Positions 34,512 through 44,972 of a DNA stretch of 64,000 bases are shown here, one piece after another. Source of the stretch: Caenorhabditis remanei (lineage: Eukaryota > Nematoda > Chromadorea > Rhabditida > Rhabditidae). Both the position numbers and the translations under genes were made by a program. Under the pieces are notes generated by a model. It was not told where the DNA came from, ran no database searches, and was given only the letters and a program-made list of their open reading frames with translations. The stretch covers positions 2,170,001-2,234,000 of the forward strand of contig NC_071329.1 in NCBI RefSeq assembly GCF_010183535.1, given 5' to 3'. Position 1 is the first letter of the stretch; every line of letters starts with the position of its first letter.

Positions 34512-35063
34512 TCTCTTTTGAACACTTTTGAAAAAAAAATTTTTTTCAAAAGTTGAAGGTTGACACATTACTGTAACCATAGTCAAGAAGGTTACAGAAG
34601 AATCCCCCAAACTGAACTCTCCCAAGAAAAACACAAGGTTACATTTCTGGAAGTTGAAATTGGACAGAACTCAAAAAACACATAAAAATTGAATTCTGGG
34701 AAAAATCAAAGTTGATTTTCGAAAATCTCTAACTTTGTTAGTTTCCCATTATTTCCCCCGATTTTCGGCAGAAAATGTGCAGAATTTCTGCAATTTTCCG
34801 TGACAACTGTTTGCTAATCTTATACTTTTACAGTCTTAGATATAAAAGTAGGTCAATCGATATTTTATGACGTTGACCTAGCCTTCCATTCACACATTGT
34901 GAAATGTTTAAGTTTTGAGATTTGAAACCGAGACAATTTGGTTTCAAAACACCACATTAATAGCGGTCCTCCCCAAACGCTCGATAGCAAGAAATTTTTC
35001 GAAATTAATAAGATTTATTAAAACAAATTATTACAATTAAAATCATTAGTCAGTGACTAATAG
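34512..35063. other. Spacer with an apparent orphan promoter copy
   Basis: A + strand segment at about 34825-34915 (ATATAAAAGTAGGTCAATCG, then GACGTTGACCTAGCC and CCATTCACACATT) resembles, in order, the minus-strand promoter of the 35387 gene (about 35560-35445: GTAGGTCAATCGAATCAATC, GGCTGACCTATC, CCATTCACACATTC). No gene follows the copy. Confidence 0.45.
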
Positions 35064-35387
35064 TCACACATTTAAATCAAAAAATCTGAAAATGGCTCTC
35101 AAATTGTTCCAAATCGTGCTGAAAATCGTCTTCCGTCTCTTCGCCTCCGGGATGCTATCCAATGAGGCTCGTCGTTTCCTATCCAACGGCAACGTCTCCA
35201 ATCGATTCCACAAATCATTATAGAAATTCCCATTGAGCACGAATCGATAGGACACGCCTTGTTTCCGGAAGACGGCTTGTTTAGCTTCGGCTAAATCGAG
35301 TAGAGTGGCGAGATCGGTACGCGGGTGGCCAGTCAGGATAGTTGGGGAAGTAGAGAATGGGACGAGAGCTGATGGTGGTGGTGGCAT
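35064..35387 (-). CDS. Small basic protein of the 'LW-x-RL' helix family
   Basis: Single exon, 107 aa. The start at 35387 is the first ATG; upstream in-frame codons have no ATG. A Pro/Ser-rich start is followed by LATLLDLAEAKQAVFR, RFVLNGNFYNDLWNRLE, a basic LDRKRRASLD and EAKRRKT (NLS-like), and an amphipathic C-terminus (STIWNNLRAIFRFF). It matches the module pattern of the 14097 and 33888 genes. Function unknown. Confidence 0.7.
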   Translation of the reverse strand: MPPPPSALVPFSTSPTILTGHPRTDLATLLDLAEAKQAVFRKQGVSYRFVLNGNFYNDLWNRLETLPLDRKRRASLDSIPEAKRRKTIFSTIWNNLRAIFRFFDLNV

Positions 35388-36034
35388 TGCGATTTGGATG
35401 TGTATGACGAGAAGAATGGAAGAGTAGTGAGACACACAATGGGAATGTGTGAATGGAGTGAGATAGGTCAGCCCTATAGAATATCGATTGATTCGATTGA
35501 CCTACATTAACGTATACAGTATGTGAGACTGTAAAAATATACGATTACCCAACAATGCATATAATAGATTTTACTAGAAAATTCCAGAAATTTCTGCACA
35601 TTTTCTGATAAAAATCGTTGATTGTTAATTGTTTATTACGACTAAATTTCCTTCGCAGTTTGTTTTTGGGTCGCTTCCAGATTTACTCATTTTTAACGTT
35701 TCGCCGGCCGTTTTTTCATTGTTTTTGCTGGTCAGAGAATATTTTAAAATTTATTGATTCTTGTCCGCCGCGTCTCCGTTGCTTTTTATAATCATAATAC
35801 TCATTTTCTGACAAGGGAAGTTCATGAAGAGGCGGGTTGAACTTTTTCTAAAAATTTTACCCCTGGTACTTTCGACTCTGCTGATTCCAAAACTACAAAA
35901 AAAATCAGCGAAATGCTCACGTGGACCGAGTTATGAGCCGTCAAACTTTTTGGTTTTTTTCCTATGGTTAAGAATTTCCCGTGAACTTTTCACATACCGA
36001 AGAGTGTACGGAAACATATCCTCTACATTTTCAT

Positions 36035-36108
36035 CGGTGGTTTGGTAAAGTGGTAGAAGGTTCGGCTAGTGGGTGGGAGGTTGTGAGTTCGGTTCTAGTC
36101 TATGCCAA
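36035..36108 (+). other. tRNA-like Pol III unit in the left TIR (element 1)
   Basis: A-box-like TGGTAAAGTGGT at 36043-36054 and B-box-like AGTTCGGTTCT at 36086-36096 (8 of 11 matches to GGTTCGANTCC), followed by a T6 run. An exact inverted partner lies in the right TIR at about 37556-37630. Confidence 0.5.
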
Positions 36109-36373
36109 CGTTTTTTGGTTTTTTTTCTATATTTTGGTTTTTTTTTTCAAGTCATAATATCTAGTTCCAGTCAACTTTTTTTGAATATTTTCAACATTTT
36201 TTACTTGTTTTAGTATGTTTTCAAACGTTTTTTAACAAAAATATCACATTTTATTTTTGAAGACATAATCACAATTCTGCCATCAGAAGATAGTGAGAAT
36301 TTTTTCCAACATTTTTCCTAAATATATATTTTTTTTTTCGTTTTTTGACTTTGACCTCTCGTGACAAGAAAAA

Positions 36374-37341
36374 ATGAATGCATTCGTGAAGCACGCCCGT
36401 GAAGAATTCCAAAAGTACGACCCACTTCGCGTCTACAATATGGACCAAAGCGGTTTCCAAAAGGAACTCTACACCAAAAGGACCCTGACAAACACTGGTA
36501 CTAATCTTTCAAGTCGATTCCATTACTTCAGTTTTTACAGGCGTCCAGACAGTCGAAGTGGTAACCAGCTCAGCTACTGGGATTTCGCATAGCTATACCG
36601 TGTTGCCAATGATTCGACTGGATGGACTGCTACATCCTAAGCTGTACGTAGTCTTTGCTGAACCCACTGGGGAGTTTCCGAGAAACAATCCACCAGTGGA
36701 CACCGACAATTTGGTATTGAGAGCGGCAAAGGGTCATATTATGGGAAAGGACCTGATGGCTGACTTTTTTGACAGTGTAGTATTTGCCGATGATGTGGAG
36801 GATGATATTCTTTGTATGGGTGACTCTTGGCCATGTTGGAGGAGAAATGACATCATCGACTCTGTCCGACCCCCACAGAAGAAGATCAAACTCATAATTA
36901 TTCCTCCTGGTGCCACTGGACAAATCCAACCTCTGGATATTGGGATCTTCCGAACTTTCAAGAAGTTCATGAAGAACTTAACGGAGTATGCTCAACGAAA
37001 TCACCCGGAGTTTCTTCCCCATCAACGAAACAGCATCATACTGGTAAACAGATAATGTGGAACTCCGACTCATAATTTCATTTCCAGATGCTGAGCCAAA
37101 CTATTGGATGTTGGGTTCTCCTATATTTCAAGAGTGGCGCTTATATGCGTGGTATGCTGGTGGATATGTTGATAGTTGTCCACCTCGAGCTGATAAACCA
37201 ACAGACTTTTGTTTCAATCGCAAAGTCTACGGAAAATGCGAATCACCAGGATGCAAAAGGCTTTCAATGATTCAGTGCCCGTTCTGTTCCACAAATATCT
37301 GCTTTCAAGAGATGATAATTGAGCAACACATATGTGTTTGA
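36374..37341 (+). pseudogene. DDE (DDE_1/pogo-like) transposase, N-terminally truncated and frameshifted
   Basis: Exons 36374-36497 and 36541-37055 join in phase: first Asp in YNMDQSGF, second in CMGDSW, third in TGQIQPLDIGIF, giving a DD37D spacing typical of the DDE_1 fold. The N-terminal DNA-binding helix-turn-helix is absent. After HQRNSIIL the frame is lost; a different frame (about 37060-37341) continues with a Cys-rich end (YGKCESPGC, IQCPFCSTNICF), as if one protein had been frameshifted or an intron misread. Probably non-autonomous today. Confidence 0.7.
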
Positions 37342-38395
37342 GCCAGAATAAATGTTGGAAAAAATTCTCACTATCTTCTGATGGCAGAATTGTGATTATG
37401 TCTTCAAAAATAAAATGTGATATTTTTGTTAAAAAACGTTTGAAAACATACTAAAACAAGTAAAAAATGTTGAAAATATTCAAAAAAAGTTGACTGGAAC
37501 TAGATATTATGACTTGAAAAAAAAAACCAAAATATAGAAAAAAAACCAAAAAACGTTGGCATAGACTAGAACCGAACTCACAACCTCCCACCCACTAGCC
37601 GAACCTTCTACCACTTTACCAAACCACCGATGAAAATGTAGAGGATATGTTTCCGTACACTCTTCGGTATGTGAAAAGTTCACGGGAAATTCTTAACCAT
37701 AGGAAAAAAACCAAAAAGTTTGACGGCTCATAACTCGGTCCACGTGAGCATTTCGCTGATTTTTTTTGTAGTTTTGGAATCAGCAGAGTCGAAAGTACCA
37801 GGGGTAAAATTTTTAGAAAAAGTTCAACCCGCCTCTTCATGAACTTCCCTTGTGAGATATTTATCACTTTTACAGTAGAAACAGAAAATAATGAGAAGTT
37901 GTCGTCGGATATGAGACATTGTGACCAGGGCTGTGCGAAAAAAAGTTTCCGAAAAATTTTCGAAAAACTTTTTTTTCGAAATCTTGGTATTATCCCAATC
38001 TGAGAGGCTGACAGTCCTGGCCTAGGATACGACAACTCCGCGACCCCGATATTTCGCCACGAAAATGGACACAGCCGAAACGAGTGCGACAGTAGTTTTG
38101 TGCGGGAAAATTTAAATCAAATATTTTTCTCCTATTTTCAAGCAATATTATCATCAATTTTATCGATTTTCAACGATTTTTCGGGTTTTTATTGCGAAAA
38201 AATGAATAATAATTGTGCTTTGCTTCGATATTCTTACGTTTTCTTCTCGCTCCTTCTAAATATTAATTACTGACCACTGCTTCTCTGTTGCTTTTCATGA
38301 TCATAATGTTCGTTTTCTGAGATGCCGATCACTTAAAAATGCAGAACTTCGAAATTTTGATATTTTGAGTTTTCGTTGAGGTGTATTATCGAAAT

Positions 38396-38517
38396 AAAAA
38401 AGTTCCGACATTTTTTCCTCGTCGGTGTTTGCGGACTCAAGCCAAAATTATCAAATTTTGGCTTGAGTCCGCAAACACCGAGGGGGAAAAAATGTCGGAA
38501 CTTTTTTGTTGCGACAA
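38396..38517. repeat. Perfect-hairpin MITE with TTATCG/CGACAA ends
   Basis: Arms GTTCCGACATTTTTTCCTCG / GGGGGAAAAAATGTCGGAAC and TTGCGGACTCAAGCCAAAA / TTTTGGCTTGAGTCCGCAA, with almost no loop; TA on both sides. A second copy lies at 56013-56144. Confidence 0.85.
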
Positions 38518-38521
38518 TATA

Positions 38522-38770
38522 CTGTCGAAAAAATAAAGTTTCGACAAGGATTTCAAAAAAAAATTTCGCGGGCTGGAACACGCAAGCGCATAAAGTTCTG
38601 GGCGGAGCTTAAACTGCAATCGCCGCATTTCTAATTTCAGTTGTTTTTTTCAAACTTAAGAACCGCGCCGCTTGCAGATTTAAGCTCCGCCCAGAACTTT
38701 ATGCGCTTGCTTGTTCCAGCCCGCGAAATTTTTTTTTGAAATCCTTGTCGAAACTTTATTTTTTCGACAG
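38522..38770. repeat. Long-hairpin MITE with CTGTCGAAAAAATAAAG ends
   Basis: Same family as 6111-6366, flanked by TA, inserted directly beside the previous hairpin. Confidence 0.85.
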
Positions 38771-40237
38771 TACCGAAAAAACCGAAAAACTTATTTTTTT
38801 CGAAAACTTCGGACCGAAAAAAATCGAAAAACTTTTTTTTTCGAAAGATTTTGACCGAAAAAACCGGAAAATTCGAAAAAAAAAGTTTCCAGAAAACTGT
38901 CTGAAAAATGTGTTTTTCGGGCCAAAAATCTTGAATTTGTGTGAAAACTGTAAGTATTTCGAAGAAAGACTGATAGAAACCTGTTTTCGAGTACAGAATT
39001 TCAGGAAAAATCGAAAAATCACTATTTTTGTAACTTATATTTGAAATTTTAGGAGAAATTTCCAAAATTTTTCGAACGGTTTTTTTCGAAAATTATCCGA
39101 AAATTTTTCGTCCGAAAAACTTTTTCGAAAAGTTTAGAACGAAAAATTTTTCGGAAACCACCGAAAAAATTTTTCGTCCGAAAATTTTTTCGCACAGCCC
39201 TGATTGTGACGTCACGGGCGTGAACACCGTCACGCAAAAATGCGGACTTTCAAAATTTTGATGATTTTTGAAAGTTTTCGCTGAATTTTTCTGAAAATTG
39301 CTCAATTTCGACGCTTTTTGTGCATTTTTTCCACTAATTTTTCGATTTTCACTCCTCTCGTACGAGATTTACTCATTTTTAACGTTTCGCCGGCCGTTTT
39401 TTCATTGTTTTTGCTGGTTTTAATCAGAGAATATTTTGAAATTTATTGATTTTTGTCCGCCGCGTCTCCGTTGTTTTTATTGATAGTCATGTATTGATTA
39501 CTTCTTTCTCGCTGCTTCTTCGTTGTTTTAATGATTATCATACTCGTTGTCAGAAGTATCGATCATTTTTTATAACTGAAAACTAGCTAAAAAGAATTTT
39601 GGCATTTTTTTTGAGTTTTTATTGAAATTTAACTGCTCAAATTTTACGCTTATTCTGCTTTTTTTCACTGATTTGTGAATTTTCGCCGGTCGTTTTTAAT
39701 TCAGTCTTTGTCGAGTTTAGTTATTTAGAGAGCTTCAAAATATTGATTATTACTTTTTCGCAGATTCTTCGTTGGTTTTTATAATCATAATACTCATTAT
39801 CTAAGATGTTTATCACTTTTAGAGTAGAAACAGAAAATAATGAGAAGTTGTCGTAGGATATGAGACATTGTGACGACACGGTCGTAAACACCGTCACGCA
39901 AAAATGCGGGCCTTCAAAATTTTTATATTTTTTGATAGTGTTCGCTGAAATTTTCTGAAAATTGCTCAATTTCGACGCTTTTTGTGCATTTTGCTTACTA
40001 TTTTGTTAATTTTCGTTCCTTCCGATCGTGTTTATCTCATTTTTACGCGTCACCGACCGTTTTTTACACAGGTTTCGCTGATTTTAATCAGAGAATATAT
40101 ACCTTCTAAATATTAATTACTGACCACTGCTTCTCTGTTGCTTTTCATGATCATAATGTTCGTTTTCTGAGATGCCGATCACTTAAAAATGCAGAACTTC
40201 GAAATTTTGATATTTTGAGTTTTCGTTGAGGTGTATA

Positions 40238-40494
40238 CTGTCGAAAAAATAAAGTTTCGACAAGGATTTTCAAAAAAAAATTTGCGCGCTGAAACGAGCA
40301 AGCGCATAAAGTTTTGGGCGGAGCTTAAACTGCAAGCGGCGCGGTTCTTAATTTGGAAAAAACAACTGGAATTAGAACCGCGCCGCTTAATTAAGCTTGC
40401 AGTTTAAGCTCCGCCCAAAACTTTATGCGCTTGCGCGTTTCAGCGCGCGATTTTTTTTTTGAAAATCCTTTTCAAAACTTTATTTTTTCGATAG
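40238..40494. repeat. Long-hairpin MITE with CTGTCGAAAAAATAAAG ends
   Basis: Same family. Its left flank (GAGTTTTCGTTGAGGTGTAT) is the same host sequence as that left of 38396, so the two repeat copies were hit at the same TA by different elements. Confidence 0.85.
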
Positions 40495-40906
40495 TACTGG
40501 TTATCTCTCAAACTCAAACTGTTTTTTGCATTTTGTTCGATAATTTTTTTTGTGATATTCTATCCTTCCAATCAAGACTCTTCTTTGTTTTTAACGTTTC
40601 GCCGATCGTTTTTAATTCAGGGTTTGCCGAGTTTAGTTAAAGAGCTTTAAAATAATGCTTATTACTTTTCGCTGCTTCTCCGTTGCTTTTAAATCGTTCA
40701 TTGTCAGAAGTGTCCATCACTTTTGAAAGTGTAAACTGAAAAATGTTTGAAAGTGAATCAAAAATTGTTGTCTCTTTTTTCACTAATCTCCGTTCCTTCC
40801 TATCAGTGTGTGGTATAGGAGTTTTTCGAGAAATATCACGAGAAAATTTTTTATCGAGCTTATCTCATTTTGTTCCTTTGGCAAAGCTGCAGTTGAAGGA
40901 ATCTGA

Positions 40907-41604
40907 CAAGGGAACCTTTTTCATACACCGGTTGAGAATTGGCTGAAACTTTGCACACATATACTTTCGAACCTGCTCTATCACATGCCGTTCTCAAAAA
41001 CTGCGCAATACGGCTCGTTGTCGAGAAAATTGGGTCTGAAAAAGCCTGGAAATATCCGTGTCAAATTAAACGCGTGACGCCCCTTTCTTAATTTTCCTTT
41101 TCTCTATAGAAAATATGAACATCGGTGGTCCAGTGGTAGTGAGGGGGTGTCGTGGTCGGAAAGGTGTGGGTTTGATTCTCGGCCACGTTATAGTTTTTTT
41201 TTACATTTTTGTTATGATTTTTCAAAGTGCTCTTATTGGGTCTGCTACACTTTTCAAATCTCGGAAAAAGGCTATACAGACCCAATAAGAGCACTTTGAA
41301 AAATCATAACAAAAATGTAAAAAAAACTATAACGTGGCCGAGAATCGAACACACACCCTTCCGACCAAGACACCCCCTCACTACCACTGGACCACCGATG
41401 CTCATATTTTCTATAGAGAAAAGGAAAGGGGCGTCACGCGTTTAATTTGACACGGAGATTTTCAGGCATTTTCAGACCCAGTTTTCTCGCCAACGAGCCG
41501 TATTGCGCAGTTTTTGAGAACGGCATGTGATAGAGCAGGTTAGAAAGTATATATGTGCGAAGTTTCAGCCAATTCTCAACCGGTGTATGAAAAAGGTTCC
41601 CTTG
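40907..41604. mobile_element. Foldback DNA element, CAAGGGAA termini, tRNA-like units (element 2)
   Basis: 698 bp, almost entirely two inverted arms around a short centre near 41255. It starts CAAGGGAACCTTTTTCATAC and ends with the complement. TGA duplications lie at 40904-40906 and 41605-41607. No coding capacity. Confidence 0.85.
41121..41187 (+). other. tRNA-like Pol III unit in the left arm (element 2)
   Basis: A box TGGTCCAGTGGT at 41126-41137; B box GGTTTGATTCT at 41169-41179 (9 of 11). A T9-10 run begins about 41192. Inverted partner at about 41333-41398. Confidence 0.5.
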
Positions 41605-42226
41605 TGAGCCATTCGTCATCAGAGATGAGCGGAAGAGTTGGTGGAAGACTTCCTCAAATGAGCGGAATAGATTAGCGTATAGTTTCGCGATTATGCATAT
41701 TACAAGTTCCATTTTTGCGAGCTGTGAGTAATTTTCCTATTACTCGTAAACGGATGATTCGTGTGACTCGCGATTCACGTTTGATTAGTGGGCGCGTGGC
41801 CGCGTCTGGTAGTCGTGATGCTATGGATTCGTTACTGCAAAGTTTTCCCAGTTTTTTATCCCAGGGATCATTCTCGCAGTCACGAATTTTTGAGTTTTCG
41901 TCCGAATGCCTTTTGTTTATCTCATTTTCTCAGCTCTAAAGTTTTGAAATTCAAAGTTCTTGTAGATTTATCCTCATTGTAATCGAAAACTTTAGTTTTC
42001 TGCTTTAAATCGTTGAAGTTCTGTTGTTTTTTTGGCAACAGCTTTCTTCCGTTTTCTGCCGTTTCTAGTTCTTTTTGTCAAAGTTTTTTTCTCGCTTGCT
42101 GTAATATTGTACTTTGCTCGTATGTTCTGCCAAACACCAGTTTCAACTCTATTTTCCTGCTTGCTCATCCGAAACTTTATTTATTTTCTATGAAATGTTT
42201 TTTTTCGCTGAAATCCGTTTCACTAA
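41605..42226. other. Spacer between elements 2 and 3
   Basis: AT-rich unique sequence; no gene, repeat or RNA is recognised. Confidence 0.4.
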
Positions 42227-43133
42227 CAAGGGAACCCCAAGACCATGCAAATGCTTTTTTGGCTGAAACTTTCAGGATAGGTTAAGAATGGTCTGAAAAG
42301 ACGTTCCTGAGATTTTTGAAATCCGCCCGACGCTCTCAGCCGAGTTATGAGCTCTCAAAGTTTGGCTCAGATTTAACACAGGAAACCTCATTTTCTCGCT
42401 CGGAGAAAGTTCCCAAAATGTCACTTCCCTCCCTTTGCCACGTTTTCGTCTGGCCGAGTGGCCGAGGGGATGTGCGCTGGGGTGGTAATCAAAGTGTTGG
42501 GGGTTCGTTTCCCCTTTTGGTTTGAATTTTTTTGTTTTTCTTGATAACACTTTTACCACCGTTTTCGACATTTTTTTGAGTTCTTTTCTTTGTTTTCTAG
42601 GTCAAAATATCACAAAAACTCATATTTCGAAGTTTCAAAAAATTTCATTTTTTCACCAAAAACTCAAATTTGGCTATCTATCTGGCCGCAAGATGAAGAT
42701 TTTATGAAAAAATAAAACATTTTGAAACTTTGAAATTTGAATTTTTGTGATATTTTGACCTAGAAAACAAAGAAAAGAACTCAAAAAAATGTCGAAAACG
42801 GTGGTAAAAGTGTTATCAAGAAAAACAAAAAAATTCAAACCAAAAGGGGAAACGAACCCCCAACACTTTGATTACCACCCCAGCGCACATCCCCTCGGCC
42901 ACTCGGCCAGACGAAAACGTGGCAAAGGGAGGGAAGTGACATTTTGGGAACTTTCTCCGAGCGAGAAAATGAGGTTTCCTGTGTTAAATCTGAGCCAAAC
43001 TTTGAGAGCTCATAACTCGGCTGAGAGTGTCGGGCGGATTTCAAAAATCTCAGGAACGTCTTTTCAGACCATTCTTAACCTATCCTGAAAGTTTCAGCCA
43101 AAAAAGCATTTGCATGGTCTTGGGGTTCCCTTG
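42227..43133. mobile_element. Foldback DNA element, CAAGGGAA termini, tRNA-like units (element 3)
   Basis: 907 bp of two inverted arms around a centre near 42680. It starts CAAGGGAACCCCAAGACCAT and ends with the complement. TAA duplications lie at 42224-42226 and 43134-43136. The arms share GCCGAGTTATGAGC with element 1 and TTGGCTGAAACTTT with element 2, showing relationship. The mirrored 99-codon open frames are arm sequence, not genes. Confidence 0.85.
42448..42517 (+). other. tRNA-like Pol III unit in the left arm (element 3), class II tRNA-like
   Basis: A box TGGCCGAGTGGC at 42451-42462 and B box GGTTCGTTTCC at 42502-42512 (10 of 11), with a perfect GGGG/CCCC T stem and the longer spacing of Leu/Ser tRNAs. 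The acceptor stem does not close. T runs follow. Inverted partner at about 42843-42912. Confidence 0.55.
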
Positions 43134-43285
43134 TAATTTCCTCGCGTCTTTTCTTATAATCTTTCTTGTTTCTTTCTAAAATCTCTTTCAATATTCTCAT
43201 TTTCAGAACCGACGAAAAATAGTTCTCGGAAACTTGAAGAAAAAGGCCACGATGAGTGTATTCAACAAGCACTCTAGCTTTTTTC

Positions 43286-44467
43286 AAGTCGAAGATCCTC
43301 TTACGCGAGGTCTTCGCACGCGTGTTAATCAGACATCTCCGGATCAGTGGCTAGTCTACTGTTCCATGCGTTTTGGAGTAAGTTCTGCACGCACAGAAGA
43401 TATGCGAACCCCGTTCGCAAAGTCGAAGATCCTCTTACGGGAGGTCTTCGCACGCGTGTTAATCAGACATCTCCGGATCAGTGGCTAGTCTACTGTTCCA
43501 TGCGTTTTGGAGTAAGTTCTGCACGCACAGAAGATATGCGAACCCCGTTCGCAAAGTCGAAGATCCTCTTACGCGAGGTCTTCGCGCGCGTGTTAATCAG
43601 ACATCTCCGGATCAGTGGCTTGTCTACTGTTCCATGCGTTTTGAAGTAAGTTCTGCACGCACAGAAGATATGCGAACCCCGTTCGCAAAGTCGAAGATCC
43701 TCTTACGCGAGGTCTTCGCACGCGTGTTAATCAGACATCTCCGGATCAGTGGCTTGTCTACTGTTCCATGCGTTTTGGAGTAAGTTCTGCACGCAAAGAA
43801 GATATGCGAACCCCGTTCGCAAAGTCGAAGATCCTCTTACGCGAGGTCTTCGCACGCGTGTTAATCAGACATCTCCGGATCAGTGGCTAGTCTACTGTTC
43901 CATGCGTTTCGGAGTAAGTTCTGCACGCACAGAAGATATGCGAAACCCGTTCGCAAAGTCGAAGATCCTCTTACGCGAGGTCTTCGCGCGCGTGTTAATC
44001 AGACATCTCCGGATCAGTGGCTTGTCTACTGTTCCATGCGTTTTGGAGTAAGTTCTGCACGCACAGAAGATATACGAAACCCGTTCGCAAAGTCGAAGAT
44101 CCTCTTACGCGAGGTCTTCGCACGCGTGTTAATCAGACATCTCCGGATCAGTGGCTTGTCTACTGTTCCATGCGTTTTGGAGTAAGTTCTGCACGCACAG
44201 AAGATATGCGAAACCCGTTCGCAAAGTCGAAGATCCTCTTACGCGAGGTCTTCGCACGCGTGTTAATCAGACATCTCCGGATCAGTGGCTTGTCTACTGT
44301 TCCATGCGTTTTGGAGTAAGTTCTGCACGCACAGAAGATATGCGAAACCCGTTCGCAAAGTCGAAGATCCTCTTACGCGAGGTCTTCGCACGCGTGTTAA
44401 TCAGACATCTCCGGATCAGTGGCTTGTCTACTGTTCCATGCGTTTTGGAGTAAGTTCTGCACGCACA
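43286..44467. repeat. 134-bp tandem array, about 8.8 copies
   Basis: Units begin at 43286, 43420, 43554, 43688, 43822, 43956, 44090, 44224 and 44358, each starting AAGTCGAAGATCCTCTTACG. Divergence between units is only a few bases. Each unit holds two small inverted repeats (CGAAGATCCTC/GAGGTCTTCG and GCGAACCCCGTTCGC) and a splice-donor-like GGAGTAAGTTC. 134 is not a multiple of three, so the overlapping 100-codon frames are artefacts. Confidence 0.95.
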
Positions 44468-44972
44468 ATTCGCGATGATTACATCCACGCGGAATGATCC
44501 GGTGATTACGATTATGAGCGAATTAGAGGACAGAAGTATAGGAAGACAACGAAGACAAAGCAGAAGGAATGCTGATGAAGGCAACTGGAAACTGGAGGAA
44601 TTCAATCAGATGAACACGGTGCGTTTTGAAAAGTTAGTCCACAAAAAGGGGCGGAGGCGGCCAATGAGACGCACGGAAATTATTACAACCCGGACACGCG
44701 TTTTTAGCAATAACAGCGCACGCATTATCTAGTTTGGTAATAAGCCAAATTTTAAGTAGTAAAGCATTGGTTTGTCCGTTTTTAGCGAAAGGTTTTCAAT
44801 ATGAAACATATTTGTTTCATTTTCCGGGAGGTGTGTCTAAAAATGATTATTTAAGGCGGAAAAGAGTTTCGAAGCACGAACGAAGCCATAATGGAAGTGC
44901 ACGTGACTCGTTTAATGGCTCAATTGGAGAATTCATGCTTGGCTGGAGGCATCACCTCTCGGACGCACATCG
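44468..44972. other. Unassigned sequence between the 134-bp array and the NOT3 fragment
   Basis: Lower AT content than the surroundings and some codon-like texture, but broken frames. It may be further decayed coding sequence belonging to the NOT3 fragment downstream. Not assignable by eye. Confidence 0.3.

Larger units (their letters stand above)
35812..37852. mobile_element. DNA transposon, CAAGGGAA termini, ~500-bp TIRs with tRNA-like units
   Basis: 2,041-bp element. It starts CAAGGGAAGTTCATGAAGAG and ends with the complement CTCTTCATGAACTTCCCTTG. The terminal inverted repeats run about 35812-36317 and 37349-37852. The 3-bp flank TGA is present on both sides (35809-35811 and 37853-37855). 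A related unoccupied sequence at about 39785-39840 reads straight across the site with TAA, confirming the boundaries. It carries a degenerate DDE transposase. Confidence 0.85.
37853..40906. repeat. Degenerate tandem-duplicated intergenic repeat with nested hairpins
   Basis: Segments recur at a spacing of about 1.85 kb: TTACTGACCACTGCTTCTCT at 38268 and 40114; GAGAAGTTGTCG at 37890 and 39841; TTTCGCCGGCCGTTTTTTCA at about 35699 and 39385. Between them lie AT-rich runs of CGAAAAA/TTTTTCG. Hairpins are listed separately. No gene is supported. Confidence 0.7.

Noticed and set aside
35812..37852. Functional tRNA genes in the transposon arms
   Set aside because: A and B boxes are present but the acceptor stems do not pair, so they are listed as tRNA-like units only.
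42272..43088. Two identical 99-codon frames
   Set aside because: They are mirror images in the two arms of one foldback element and include the tRNA-like unit; not genes.
43286..44467. CRISPR-like array
   Set aside because: Units are 134 bp, contiguous and nearly identical with no variable spacers, and the genome is nematode.
43234..44497. Seven overlapping ~100-codon frames
   Set aside because: Produced by the 134-bp tandem units, whose length is not divisible by three; each stops one or two units later.
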